A DNA stretch of 64,000 nucleotides, from the NCBI GenBank assembly GCA_003991915.1, contig RQTK01000018.1, positions 969,250 through 1,033,249 on the forward strand. Direction: 5' to 3'. Shown in pieces: positions 20,881 through 31,260 of the stretch. A model generated the notes under the pieces. That model was not told the origin of the DNA. It saw only the letters and a list, made by a program, of their open reading frames with translations, and searched no databases. This stretch comes from Elysia chlorotica (Eukaryota; Mollusca; Gastropoda; Plakobranchidae). How positions within the stretch are numbered: the first letter of the stretch is position 1; each line of letters begins with the position of its first letter. The position numbers were made by a program, and so were the translations under genes.

Positions 20881-21577
20881 TGGAACTTGGTCGTATAATG
20901 CCTCGGCGCAGCAGGTCCTCAAGGTGAGCCTCACTTCCTTCAGGTGGGCAGGAGGTATGCGTCGATGAGGAAGTGCCACGGGACTGTCATCTGTCACGAC
21001 TATCCGGTGCCTGATCAAATCTGTGTACCCCAAATCCGAATCCGTCCACTGAAAGACGTCGCGGTACTTGTTCACCAACGCCTCCACTTGGGCTCGTTGT
21101 TCCAGAGGCAGGTCAGGATTCAAGGACAGCTTGGCCATGTCAACTTTTGCAGCTGGCTCACCATACTCCTCCTCCATCGCTACCTGGTGATATCCAGGCA
21201 CTCTCAGATGTGGCAGATGTAGCAGTGCCGAGGATGCTCCTGGGTCGAAGAATGACATCCTCCCTGGTTGTATTGACCACAGGAACGATGGTCTGTCCCT
21301 TCTCCACCCTGGCGAATGTTGGCATCAAGAACAGCCCCGCTCGCGCCGGCTGGCTGGCTGGCTCCACCAGAACGTCACAAACTTGGCCAGGGTTGCAACA
21401 AGTCACAGCTATGTTCTGGACAGTTCCAGCAGGAACCACATTGTCTGGACCCTTGATCCGGACAAGGTGACGTCTGGCTATGTGTGCTCCGTCTGTCCCG
21501 AGGCCGAGGTTTGGGACGTGTTGAAGGACATTCATCCCAAGAAGGCAGTCAGCGACAGGTCTTTGTTGCTCCTTCAA
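20881..21577 (-). pseudogene. Gypsy pol segment between protease and RT
   Basis: It reads DCLLGMNVLQHVPNLGLG, RRHLVRIKGPDNVVPAG, TFARVEKGQTIVPVVNTT, then LPLEQRAQVEALVNKYRDVF, LPHRRIPPAHLKEV and LRTCCAEALYDQ. This is the typical linker from the end of protease to the start of RT in gypsy elements. A misplaced patch coding YHQVAMEEE (21165-21193) repeats a block that belongs at 20672-20702 in RT. The join at 21577/21578 to a SWIM fragment is abrupt. Confidence 0.8.
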
Positions 21578-22610
21578 TTCTGATTGCATCTCATCCACCT
21601 GGGAGAGAACATTGAAATGGTAATGGGTATCATGCCTTTAGCAATAAAACTTGCCATAGCATGACGACATGGCAAACATTTTGACATAAAAACACTGCAT
21701 TCACAAACACCCCTACTCCTCCCTAACAATAAAAAAATCATCATAAACTTCGCATTCGATGATTCCAAAGTGGCAGCCTTGTCGAGCTCAGAAATAGTGT
21801 GAGAGAAGGCAAATGGGGTCAGTTGTTTCTGCAAAAAAAAAGTAATCTTCACAGGGAGTTTGTTTCATTGAGCTCTGGAATTAGTGGTGGGAGACTTCAT
21901 TGTTTAGAGTTTCCAAAACAATTAAAATATTATCAAACATGATATCAAGGGTGCATTTTTGGGAATTTCTGACTTTAATTTCTGGTGATAAGGTTTAATT
22001 CTGTTATATGTTCTCTTACTAAAGTTAAGATGTTTGGACCTTTTATACTGAACCCATTTGTCTCTCATGCTGTCGCAGTGCTCCAAAAAGTAAATTGCAA
22101 ACTCATCATCACATTCAAGCAATTTCTCCTTCCACTCTACATATTCACATTCACTTCTTGCATAACAAACTTTCAAGCAGCACTCACGAAGATTATCTTT
22201 GACAGTAAGTCGCTAATTTTTTTCTTCATAGCCTTTTGCACATGTATGGAAAAGACACAATTCAACAGAAACACTTGGAAAAACTGTCTGCAGACATGAG
22301 ATTTCATTCATGTCCTTGTCTACCATAAAGTATGTCTTCAATCTCTCTGAGCATGTTTTCTTTAAAGAATTCTGAATACCTACTTTTGCTCTTGCTCGAG
22401 ATTTTATGTTGCTGACATCTTTAAGTCGAAGGTTTTTGCCATGGCTGTCTATCACTTGCTGACGAAGCATTTTGTTGGAAACCTTCAGCTTGGAAAGAGA
22501 TTGAAACTCCGCTTCATCTTTCTTTTCGAGCAGTCGTTGCTTTGGGTAATGGGCATATAGAGAATGGCCTGGGGATTTACAATTAGTAAAATGACGTGTT
22601 TGTCAACTTC
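21578..22610 (-). pseudogene. MULE/ZSWIM transposase, second type
   Basis: From the right it reads GHSLYAHYPKQRLL, LRQQVIDSHGKNLRLKDVSN (the GK-x-x-x-LKD block of ZSWIM proteins), YFMVDKDMNEISCLQTVFP and ELCLFHTC (second catalytic Asp region). Next are MRDKWVQYKRSKHLNFSKRT and YNRIKPYHQKLKS (last acidic region, with Lys where Glu is expected), and the SWIM motif GVCECSVFMSKCLPCRHAMA. The order is correct but three frames are used. The first catalytic Asp region is missing here. The left edge joins gypsy pol DNA. Confidence 0.7.
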
Positions 22611-23037
22611 ATCACTACAAGGGCTTTATTGTGGTTGCGCCCCAAAACTTATATACTGACAACGAGCTCACATTTTGAAGCAGAAAAACTCTGTTTTCAA
22701 AACAAGTCTATTTCTTTTAACGTGTAATGTATCTACCATCCACCACCAAGCCAGAAAAACACAATTCTCAATTCTTAATTCTACAGCCGATTCCTTTGGT
22801 GACATGCACAATTATGTTTTCAGAAAAGAAAACATTCCATGATGATAAATAATACGTAATACTTGTCTATATTTCCTATATATAGTAATAGATGGGCTCA
22901 AAATGTAAACTTATTATTGTTCTTTTTATAATAAATATTAAATCTACAGTGAGAATGTGAAAAAAAGAAAAAAAAATTATAGTCATCTAACTAGATGATG
23001 TTACAATAATTCTTTTAACGTCATTTTAAAATTTAAA
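22611..23037. other. AT-rich spacer
   Basis: No coding is recognised. Confidence 0.6.
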
Positions 23038-23782
23038 TTACTCAACTCTAGGTTTCAATTTGACACAATTCTTGCTGTTTTGCAATCTTAAAACATTTTG
23101 CACCATTGGTTCTCCTTGTTTGCCGACTACAATTGGTTTCAAATGGGAAATATCACCTGGAAACAAAATTTCTGTCGCTAACCTATCCAAATCTGAATCA
23201 TGACTGTTTATGTTAGACATTGCGTCATAGATTTTAAAATTACAGATGCGGTCACTCTCTTTTTTCTCTCATCAAACCACAAGCTGGTCGATGACTGCCC
23301 TCTTGTGTCCTTCTCCAGTTTCTGAGCAGTGTTAATATCAACACATACATAATCTCTAAAATATCTACTGTCCCTTTCACATATAAAAGGGAAGTCATCA
23401 GACAAGTTGATCTGTTAATTAAAATCCGGCGATGGCATAGTTTTCTCGTAGGACAAAGACGAATCCGATGAACAGTTGTTGTTCACTAGTATGGAAAATA
23501 CTGGAGTGGTCCCCGGAAGAGCTTTTAATGCATCAAAGTTTGCCAAAGGCACAAATAAATTTGAGGCTGAAAAAGAACCAATGTTTTAACCGTTTTTAGA
23601 ACTGTAGCAGTCTGCAACTTTCTTAGGCGAAACAACAAAGGTTTTAGGGCGGTGCCATGCTTGCAGCTTCTCTGTTGGTGCACAGTACATTTTATTCTTA
23701 CTGTAGTCCAAAATGACATATATAACGGATTTTCTTTTGTTTTTTTTTGTCTCTTAGAAGCTTGTTCGTCCGCCATCTTCAA
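23038..23782 (-). pseudogene. YqaJ-family fragment, copy 3
   Basis: It reads DDFPFICERDSRYF, then VDINTAQKLEKDTRGQS, LWFDERKKRVTAS and, in another frame, DLDRLATEILFPGDI and KPIVVGKQGEP. The E-x-x-TR-x-QS-x-x-LW and R-x-x-R-x-TAS blocks mark the N-terminus of a YqaJ domain, as in exon 3 at 15.8 kb but from a different lineage. It nearly duplicates 27300-27847. The upstream part (23525-23782) reads a short basic start, KMADEQASKRQKKTKENP, then loses frame. Confidence 0.6.
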
Positions 23783-23800
23783 TCGATTAATCTAAGGTGA

Positions 23801-24052
23801 TCACGTGACTTTGGTCTTTGTTGCTAAGGACCCTGAACTGCCCTCTTTACGACGATGAGTGCATTGGTATTCAACATAGGCATATTTCAAGTAATGTGGA
23901 AATTTCAGGTTCCCATCCTTTATTCTCGCATTGGCGGCAGCTGTGGTCCGCGTTGAAGCAACAATAAGAGGTTGGTGGATTGCATTTTTGTAGGTCTCAA
24001 ATGCATCGACAAAACATTCCCAGGAAGAAAACGCAGTTCCTACATTAACCAC
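23801..24052 (-). pseudogene. FAR1-like N-terminal fragment of a MULE/ZSWIM transposase
   Basis: It begins NVGTAFSSWECFVDAFETYK and has TAAANARIKDGNLKFP and LKYAYVEYQCTH. The G-x-x-F-SSWE start with a later Y-x-YxCTH is the FAR1/ZSWIM1-3-like N-terminal pattern. It is a different subfamily from the 2.5 kb copy and could be the start of the element whose rest lies at 21578-22610, with YqaJ-family DNA in between. Confidence 0.5.
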
Positions 24053-24289
24053 AATACTCCAAAGAAAACTCCAGCCAAACTAAATATATAATCTAGATTC
24101 TAACTCAGATTATCAGTCAAAAGTCAATGAAAAAAATCGCAACGTACAGTCAAACACGACTTAGAATTTACAATACAATGCACATGTGCGACCGTCCGTA
24201 AGCCAAGGCTGTCCTTGGTCCATTCATAGAACCCGCCAAGGCATAGCATTAGCTTTGGTTTAAGCCGACAAAACGTTGTCTCAGACTAA

Positions 24290-25283
24290 GCTGGGCCCTA
24301 CACACAGTTTTATTGACTGCTTGTACTTGTAGGGCCACGCAGACACTCCGGATTAATTTTGTCCAATAATCTCTGTCCCATTCTTTTTTTAACGTGGGCA
24401 CAACATTCAAGTTTTTCAATTCCGACATCCTTGTAAACTGGCGGGTCAGCTTCTGCTACAGCCCTAAAGCTCTTAGAATCCCCATTTCCTAAATAGCCTT
24501 TATAATTATCTCATCCCATAAAGCTCCTCTGATCTTCTAAATATCTTTAGACTTTACCACTCCTCTGCCTCCATACCCTCTGCCGAACCCGAGTAATTTT
24601 TACAATTTGCGTGATTTTCCATACCCTTCTCTAAGTCTTTGCCTGTCTTTCTAGCTTTTATTTTTGAACACCCATCGCAGTAATTTGTCAAAACCTCAGT
24701 ATCTTTCCTTTGCGACCACTTACTAACAGTTGAGTTAAACAAGTTGCTCACCCATGATTTTACCAAACCCTCTCCTTTGCAAAAACTCATCGCATGAAAC
24801 AGTTACATTATCCCCTTCAACTTTCCTCAACTCGTCTGCTGCTCTTTCCATACTTTCTTTTGCTATAGATTCTGTTGCCAGTCTTATTTTATCCCTAAAA
24901 ATGCTAGACATGGTAACTGAAACTGGTGGTGGCATGTCCAGCGCGTCTAACAATCGCCTGCCCTTTGTCATATGACAACCAATACGCCGCTTGAAATCTA
25001 AGGCTAATGGATTCCCTTTGTCAGGTGTTAGCAGACACAAAGGACAAGCTAAATTTTGCAAACAGGACACAATTTGCAATTTCTGAAACAGCCCATACCC
25101 TTCAATATCTACTCCCTGGCTTGTAGTTGTAGATCTAATTTCTCTTTCATCACTATTATCTAGATCTAGGTCTACATTTTCACCCAATTTAAGAAAGGAT
25201 GCAGATTTTACTTCTAGATCTACTTCCACTTCAGGTTCAACATTGCCACTAGATCTAGATGTACTACTAGCATCATTCCTCAT
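24290..25283 (-). pseudogene. Mutator-like transposase (PF20700-type) fragment
   Basis: From the right, an acidic N-terminus rich in LDLD (coded by TAGATCTAGAT repeats) is followed by CLQNLACPLCLLT, KRRIGCHMTKG and NVTVSCDEFLQRRGFGKIMG (the VS-x-D-x-x-x-x-RGF block). Next are NYCDGCSKIKAR, ENHANCKNYSGSAEGMEAEE and, after a frame break, DNYKGYLGNGDSKSFRAVAE and LECCAHVKKRMGQRLL. Block order and spacing match the Mutator-like transposase domain common in arthropods and molluscs. Several stops after MEAEEW show it is dead. Confidence 0.75.
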
Positions 25284-25929
25284 TTACTTTCTGAGCCTTC
25301 GAGTTTGATTGTGTAAATCTGTTACGGTGAAACTTCCTTTTTTCTAGGCCTTGTCTTGCAAACTCTAGATCTAGATGTCACAGTCTTACTCTTAGAATCT
25401 TCCATGATCTCAAATTTATAAAACCCAAGATGAAAACTTAATACAGTTCAGCTACTAATGGTCTAAGTCTACTCACAAACCTAAATCATATTGAATTTTG
25501 TGGATAATTATTCAATTTATGGGAGTGTTTTCAATCAGTAAAACGTGCATGCAAGCTCAAAGAACTGATCAAATGAATTTCTACTTTCACTTCTCTAACT
25601 TCCTTTGATTGTTTCATTGCAAGACAAGCAAAATAAAAGCCACAATTCATCTCAATGTGGTGCTAGATATTTGGTTGCTATGCCAAACAAACTAGATCTT
25701 CATCTACTTCCGGTTTGAAAAATTGATAAATTGATGATTTGAAAAATAAAACAAAAATATTTGTAATCATTCCATCATCATTTTTTCACAAAATTGTCCA
25801 GAAATAAGTTTTGTAATGGACAAAAACCTGGCATACAAAATTTGGCCTTTGAGGGGTATCCTAAGCTTTCTCTCAGGCAGAAGTAATACCCAACAAATAA
25901 TGGGATTTCAATGAAGAAAATGTACAACA
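25284..25929. other. Non-coding stretch
   Basis: No gene is recognised. It is AT-rich with scattered AGATCT motifs. Confidence 0.55.
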
Positions 25930-26450
25930 ATATACCCACCAATCTCACTCTTTACACGCTCTGCAAATAAGTTCCCATTCAGACTTCATGGCAGAAGTAC
26001 GGTCTGTCATGAGACTTGTGATTTTAGAAAAGACAGTTTCCATGAGCTCTCGAGTGTCAATGAAACTTGAAAGAAAAATCAGAGTATGTTACATAACGCT
26101 GTTGAAGTACAGTTCAAGATAAATCAAGAAGTGTGTTTACCTTCTCAGATGCAACTGGCAAATAGCACAAGTAGAAAGTTTCTCCATTGCTTAGAGAGTG
26201 ACCCACACTTTTCTTATGGTCGCGACTAGTACCATCACTATGGAGAGTTACATTTTCAGAATGTAGAATGCTTTCCATGACTTGGACCTGTGAAAGTACA
26301 TAGGCACCGTCAACAATATTTAGAACAGTTTGTGTGGAAGGCAAGTTGAAAATATTTTGAGCCACAATCTCAATAAATTTTTTAACATTTGCAGCTGCAA
26401 CACCAGCATCACAAACTAAAGGTATGGCAGCTTTTCTTACATCATCACTG
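25930..26450 (-). pseudogene. SDGTSR-family transposase-like protein, catalytic-looking part
   Basis: It reads IPLVCDAGVAAANVKKF, IFNLPSTQTVLNIVDGAYVL, then NVTLHSDGTSRDHKKSVGH, YLCYLPVASEKVNTLLDL. After a short intron (about 26069-26110) comes FIDTRELMETVFSKITSLMT then DRTSAMKSEWELIC. The LHSDGTSR and MTDR blocks with acidic residues occur in this order in an unnamed protein family common in invertebrates and fish. They look like DDE catalytic positions, which is inference. The right-hand extension supplies its N-terminus. Confidence 0.5.
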
Positions 26451-27270
26451 TAGTGTAAACACTACATTTTTCTCCTTTGACATGGACTTCAAAATCACAA
26501 TTTTCAACCAATTGTTTGTTTTAACATTCCACATTGTTTTGTAATTCTTAAATCTCACATTACATTTCTTTTCTTTTACACTTTTCCATCTTGATCTTTT
26601 GCCCCAAATCATTAATTTCAGATTGGAGTTCATTAATACAGTTCTGTTTTTCTTTTCATTCAAATTTTTCACGTCAGATTTAAGTTTAGTAATAGTTGAA
26701 GTTGACTTAGATTTTAGAACTTTTAGATCTTGCATTTACTTTTCTGAATCAATTGAAGATTTATGATGTTTTTTTCAAGCTCCGAAAGGTCTTGGTACAC
26801 TTTAGAGTCACTTGGAACACTTGACATGCCTTTTTCAAAGTCTTCTAACCTAACCCTTTGGACTTCCCCTCCGCGCTATCTGCTAAATAGTGAAATACAG
26901 CATAGAGTTGCCTTTGTGCGGGTGGCATAGTCGCTTGAACTCATCTCACTCTGTGGGACCGCATGTACTTTCTCAACATCGGCACAAGCTGGTAGCAATT
27001 TGGGTTTATTAAACCGCTCTTTCTGAATAGACTGTCCAGCATTTGCGCTTACGTAGTCAAACCAATCGCCACTGAAAAGATTATCAAACCTATCTGACTG
27101 CTTGACAAGGTCCTCATCCTCTGTTTTAATAGCCCCAGCCTTAAAACAGACACACTTCTTCAGGGAATGACCAAGTCTTAACTGCTAAACTCAGCAAGCT
27201 CTCTTACAACTTGAATTGGGGGGTGTCCTCTCTGCGACATGATCACAACTTGTCGCCATGACAGTTCAGC
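26451..27270 (-). pseudogene. SDGTSR-family protein, N-terminal and coiled-coil part
   Basis: In several frames it reads SQRGHPPIQVVRELAEFSS, then DLVKQSDRFDNLFSGDWFDY, VSANAGQSIQKERFNKPKLL, and SSVPSDSKVYQDLSELE followed by a long Lys/Asn-rich coiled coil. This is the N-terminal layout of the family whose core lies at 25930-26450. Multiple frame changes and stops are present. Confidence 0.45.
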
Positions 27271-27299
27271 CGGAAGTGTCAAGACGTAGCTTACTTCTC

Positions 27300-27847
27300 A
27301 TAACAATATTACACCATTGGTTATCTTTGTTTGCCGACTACAATTGGTTTCAAATGGGAAATATCACCTGGAAACAAAATTTTTGTCGCTAACCTATCCA
27401 AATCTGAATCATGACTGTTTATGTTAGACATTGCGTCATAGATTTAAAAAAAATTACAGATGCAGTCACTCTCTTTTTTCTCTCATCAAACCACAAGCTG
27501 GTCGATGACTGCCCTCTTGTGTCCTTCTCCAGTTTCTGAGCAGTGTTAATATCAACACATACATAATCTCTAAAATATCTACTGTCCCTTTCACATATAA
27601 AAGGGAAGTCATCAGATGGCATAGTTTTCTCGTAGGACAAAGACGAATCCGATGAACATTTGTTGTTCACTAGTACGGAAAATACTGGAGTGGTCCCCGG
27701 AAGAGCTTTTAATGCATCAAAGTTTGCCAAAGGCACAAATAAATTTGAGGCTGAAAAAGAACCATCAAGGTTTTGACCGTTTTTAGAACTGTAGCAGTCT
27801 GTAACTTTCTTAGGCGAAACAACAAAGGTTTTAGAGAGCGGTGCCAT
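27300..27847 (-). pseudogene. YqaJ-family fragment, copy 4
   Basis: It nearly duplicates 23038-23650 but is more complete: SKTFVVSPKKVTDCYSSKNG, FVPLANFDALKALPGTTPVF, then DDFPFICERDSRYF, LEKDTRGQSSTSLWF and RKKRVTAS. After TAS it breaks at an A run (27446-27452). The duplicated tract ends on the left with HLKPIVVGKQ-coding DNA at about 27310-27350. It is fused on the right to a gag fragment. Confidence 0.6.
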
Positions 27848-28235
27848 GCTTGCAGAATCCCCTCGCCACTTCTCTGCTTTGTGCTGTAAAGCTCACTGGT
27901 TAAAGCCGGCACAGAGCGCTTCTCGCCGTAACAGCTTTGAATGATTCTCACGAGCTGGTTCCGGGACGGTTCGGCGCCCAATAGGGTGCAAAGAATTTCC
28001 TTCTCCACAGATTTACTGACATGGTCGAGGAGAAAGTTCACTTTGGCCCGATCCTAGGCAAACTGTGGACTCTCCCAGGCCCTCTGTACTCTTGTGAGGA
28101 ATCTCTCCGTCTCTGAGACTCCTCCGTCACCGTAGGATCTGTCGATGACAGCATCTCTTGGTGCATACGCTACCAGGGCGCTGGCAGTTACTGGCTAGGG
28201 CTGGCGTGGCTGCTGGCTTAGCACCGGGCATACTT
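27848..28235 (-). pseudogene. Gag-like fragment of an LTR element
   Basis: It reads VAYAPRDAVIDRSYGDGG then ETERFLTRVQRAWESPQFA, a TAG stop, RAKVNFLLDHVSKSVEKEIL, LLGAEPSRNQLVRIIQSCYG and ALTSELYSTKQRSGEGI. The helical V-x-x-H-x-x-x-x-VEKEI and YG-x-x-R-x-x-x-x-LT-x-x-LY-x-x-KQ-x-x-GE pattern is that of an LTR-element capsid C-terminal region. It ends abruptly at the YqaJ copy. One in-frame stop is seen. Confidence 0.55.
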
Positions 28236-28299
28236 TAGGCAATAAAGCGAAAGAGAGGGAAAAGAAAAAGAACTCTCAAGAAAATATAGAAGTACCGCT

Positions 28300-28584
28300 C
28301 TATGGGATATACTCAAGAAATCCGTACCACTGGGTGCTGATCCTAGAACAGCAGAACATTCCTGTCGAGCTGACGGCTGTGGCACACTTCATCGATTGAG
28401 CTTGCTGTGGGGAATGCACAGAAGACCCTTCATAATGGAAGCCAGTTGAGGATATTGCAGGTCCCCCCTCATCAGTTTTCATCTGGCTGATCTGAGCCCA
28501 CAAAACATCCACTCTCTCGTTCATGTCCAGTGCTCCAACTGCTTTGTTAATCTGTAAAGGTATAATGAAAGATAAAAAAAACAA
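28300..28584 (-). other. Unrecognised 94-residue open frame
   Basis: It reads NKAVGALDMNERVDVLWAQI and SQMKTDEGGPAISSTG. A possible acceptor lies before INKAV. I do not recognise the family. It may be a retroelement spacer segment. Confidence 0.2.
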
Positions 28585-28915
28585 ACAACACTCATATTAG
28601 CTTTGAATTCTTGATTGTACAAATGGGAAGAAAAGGTTGAAGGGAAGGAACAGGGTTTAAAATTGCAATAAGTCTCAACATGGGAAAAACTACCCTATAA
28701 TTCTGAAAAAATACTATATGTGGTTACTACTTCTCTTACTCTCTACTTCTACATTGATTGCAGGTCAACACTAGACAGTTATAACTTATGGTAGCGTTCC
28801 TAAGTGATCGTGCAATCCTAGAGAGTTTACACTCTGAGCTCGTTTGAGTATGTACAGTGAGGTTCAATGCCCACTGCTCCCTACCTATACAGAGCGGTAA
28901 AACACACACTAAGAG
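28585..28915. other. Spacer without recognised genes
   Basis: Nothing is recognised; AT-rich. Confidence 0.5.
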
Positions 28916-29750
28916 TAAAAGACAACAACTGACAAGGATAGAACTCAGTCAGAAGAGACTTTTAAGTTACCACAAAAATGTACTCCTTTATTACAGCAAA
29001 AGATGAATAATTAAAGTCAATGCATCAAAGACAAAGAAACACAAGTTACATTGAACGGATAGTGAAAAAAAAAGTAATTATCAAAATGGAAAGTACATGC
29101 ACATAAACCAACAACATGCTCAAGAGAATAGGCCAAAAAATGCCACAAAGAATGCCCAAAATAATGCCCAGTGCTTAGTCAACCCAAAGTGACACAATAC
29201 TCTCCGAAGTATAAACAAACTCGAACTCGAAGTAGGAAGTAACTTCAATAAAACTGTAGGGATAATCCAAAACACTACTGCAGCTCCGACATACAGTGTG
29301 AAAATATATCCAAATGTATACAAATAGAAGAAACTTCAAATCACGTTGTGGCACCCACACACAACGGACACTTCCTCGGTGATGATTCTAAAAGTACTAA
29401 AGTTGGTCATAATGTCATGTGCAGCATTTCTGTACACTCATTATAAAAATGTACATTATATTTACTTATATATACAGTTCCTGTACTAATTACTATGTAC
29501 AGGACCTTGAAACCTTACAGGTTTGTCTTGGTGTGCCACACCTTGAAGCAAGGCTTCTTGCACAGGTATGGCCTGCCAGGGCATGTTGCGCATACGTTTG
29601 TCGTGCGCTTTCTCTTTTCCGGTCGGCTGCAGACGCGGCAGTTGCGGTCTTTCTTCTCGGACTCCATGATCTGGGTAGCATGAGAAAGGCAGCTCAAACC
29701 TTTGATGTTTTGGGGGATTTGGCGCGGGACAGCTTGAGCCGTGGCGGCAG
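28916..29750 (-). repeat. About 830-bp direct repeat, copy A, with piggyBac C-terminus
   Basis: It is nearly identical to 30416-31260. The minus strand at 29515-29750 encodes the piggyBac C-terminal Cys-rich domain: CRVCSRPEKRKRTTNVCATC, then YLCKKPCFKVWH. The rest is 3' non-coding DNA of the element. At 29750 the similarity stops, so this copy lacks the whole catalytic part. Confidence 0.8.
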
Positions 29751-30119
29751 CATATCGATGGAGAAAGATAGAAAAATTCATATTAGTACTAGGCTAGATA
29801 GAAAATAGAGAGAGAATAAGTACATAATTAACTACAGAATCAAAAGGATGGTCGTACCTCTGCCCCTTCCTTAAGAGTGGGGAGGGGGTGTAAAGATTTG
29901 ATCATGGGAGGTACCCATAAGGTATTCGAAGTCGTAATTTATTTGGCCGATTTTCGTCCCCAACTGGGATTCTTGAGACATGAGTCTACTCTAGGTGTCC
30001 CTGCACTGTCTCGTGTGTTGCAGCATATACAATTGTCAGGCAATAATATTGTGGCTCATCCACAATATAGCCTCAACTCAACCCAACTGGTGGGGGTGGG
30101 GGCAGTATAATGCGACCAG

Positions 30120-30122
<3 letters not shown>

Positions 30123-30183
<61 letters not shown>

Positions 30184-30200
30184 ATCTCTCTCTCTCTGTC
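30123..30200. repeat. CT microsatellite
   Basis: A nearly pure (CT)n run with a few T and A interruptions. Confidence 0.97.
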
Positions 30201-30342
30201 TGAACAAAGTCTATCGTATCGCGACCTGTGAACAAAAAGCTCCTATCTTAATAAAAATGTAACGAATAAAGAAGTCAGAAAGAACTTTGTAAATCTCAGA
30301 CGTAAGTCACGGCTGGTCTCGTGTAGGCTACTAGACTTTTTT

Positions 30343-30411
30343 GTTGAGTTGTTGAGGTGGTTTAACGTCCAACATCAGCACCATATAGGTTATATTGTGG
30401 ACGAGCCGCAA
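30343..30411 (+). repeat. Copy of the dispersed SINE-like sequence
   Basis: It matches 1319-1369 (minus) and 61280-61334 (plus), and a partial minus copy at about 30048-30080 repeats the TATATTGTGGA block. It sits exactly at the left edge of repeat copy B. Confidence 0.55.
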
Positions 30412-30415
30412 GAAA

Positions 30416-31260
30416 GACAACAACTGACAAGGATAGAACTCAGTCAGAAGAGACTTTTAAGTTACCACAAAAATATACTCCTTTATTACAGCAAAAGATG
30501 AATAATTAAAGTCAATGCATCAAAGACAAAGAAACACAAGTTACATTGAACGGATAGTGAAAAAAAAAGTAATTATCAAAATGGAAAGTACATGTATAGA
30601 TAGTACATGCACATAAACCAACAACATGCTCAAGAGAATAGGCCAAAAAATGCCACAAAGAATGCCCAAAATAATGCCCAGTGCTTAGTCAACCCAAAGT
30701 GACACAATACTCTCCGAAGTATAAACAAACTCGAACTCGAAGTAGGAAGTAACTTCAATAAAACTGCAGGGATAATCCAAAACACTACTGCAGCTCCGAC
30801 ATACAGTGTGAAAATATATCCAAATGTATACAAATAGAAGAAACTTCAAATCACGTTGTGGCACCCAAACACAACGGACACTTCCTCGGTGATGATTCTA
30901 AAAGTACTAAAGTTGGTCATAATGTCATGTGCAGCATTTCTGTACACTCATTATAAAAATGTACATTATATTTACTTATATATACAGTTCCTGTACTAAT
31001 TACTATGTACAGGACCTTGAAACCTTACAGGTTTGTCTTGGTGTGCCACACCTTGAAGCAAGGCTTCTTGCACAGGTATGGCCTGCCAGGGCATGTTGCG
31101 CATACGTTTGTCGTGCGCTTTCTCTTTTCCGGTCGGCTGCAGACGCGGCAGTTGCGGTCTTTCTTCTCGGACTCCATGATCTGGGTAGCAGGAGAAAGGC
31201 AGCTAAAACCTTTGATGTTTTGGGGGATTTGGCGCGGGACAGCTTGAGCCGTGGCGGCAG
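30416..31260 (-). repeat. About 840-bp direct repeat, copy B
   Basis: Partner of 28916-29750, same orientation, differing by a 13-bp insertion near 30594 and scattered substitutions. Here the piggyBac coding continues to the right, so B is the parent copy and A a truncated duplicate. Confidence 0.85.
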
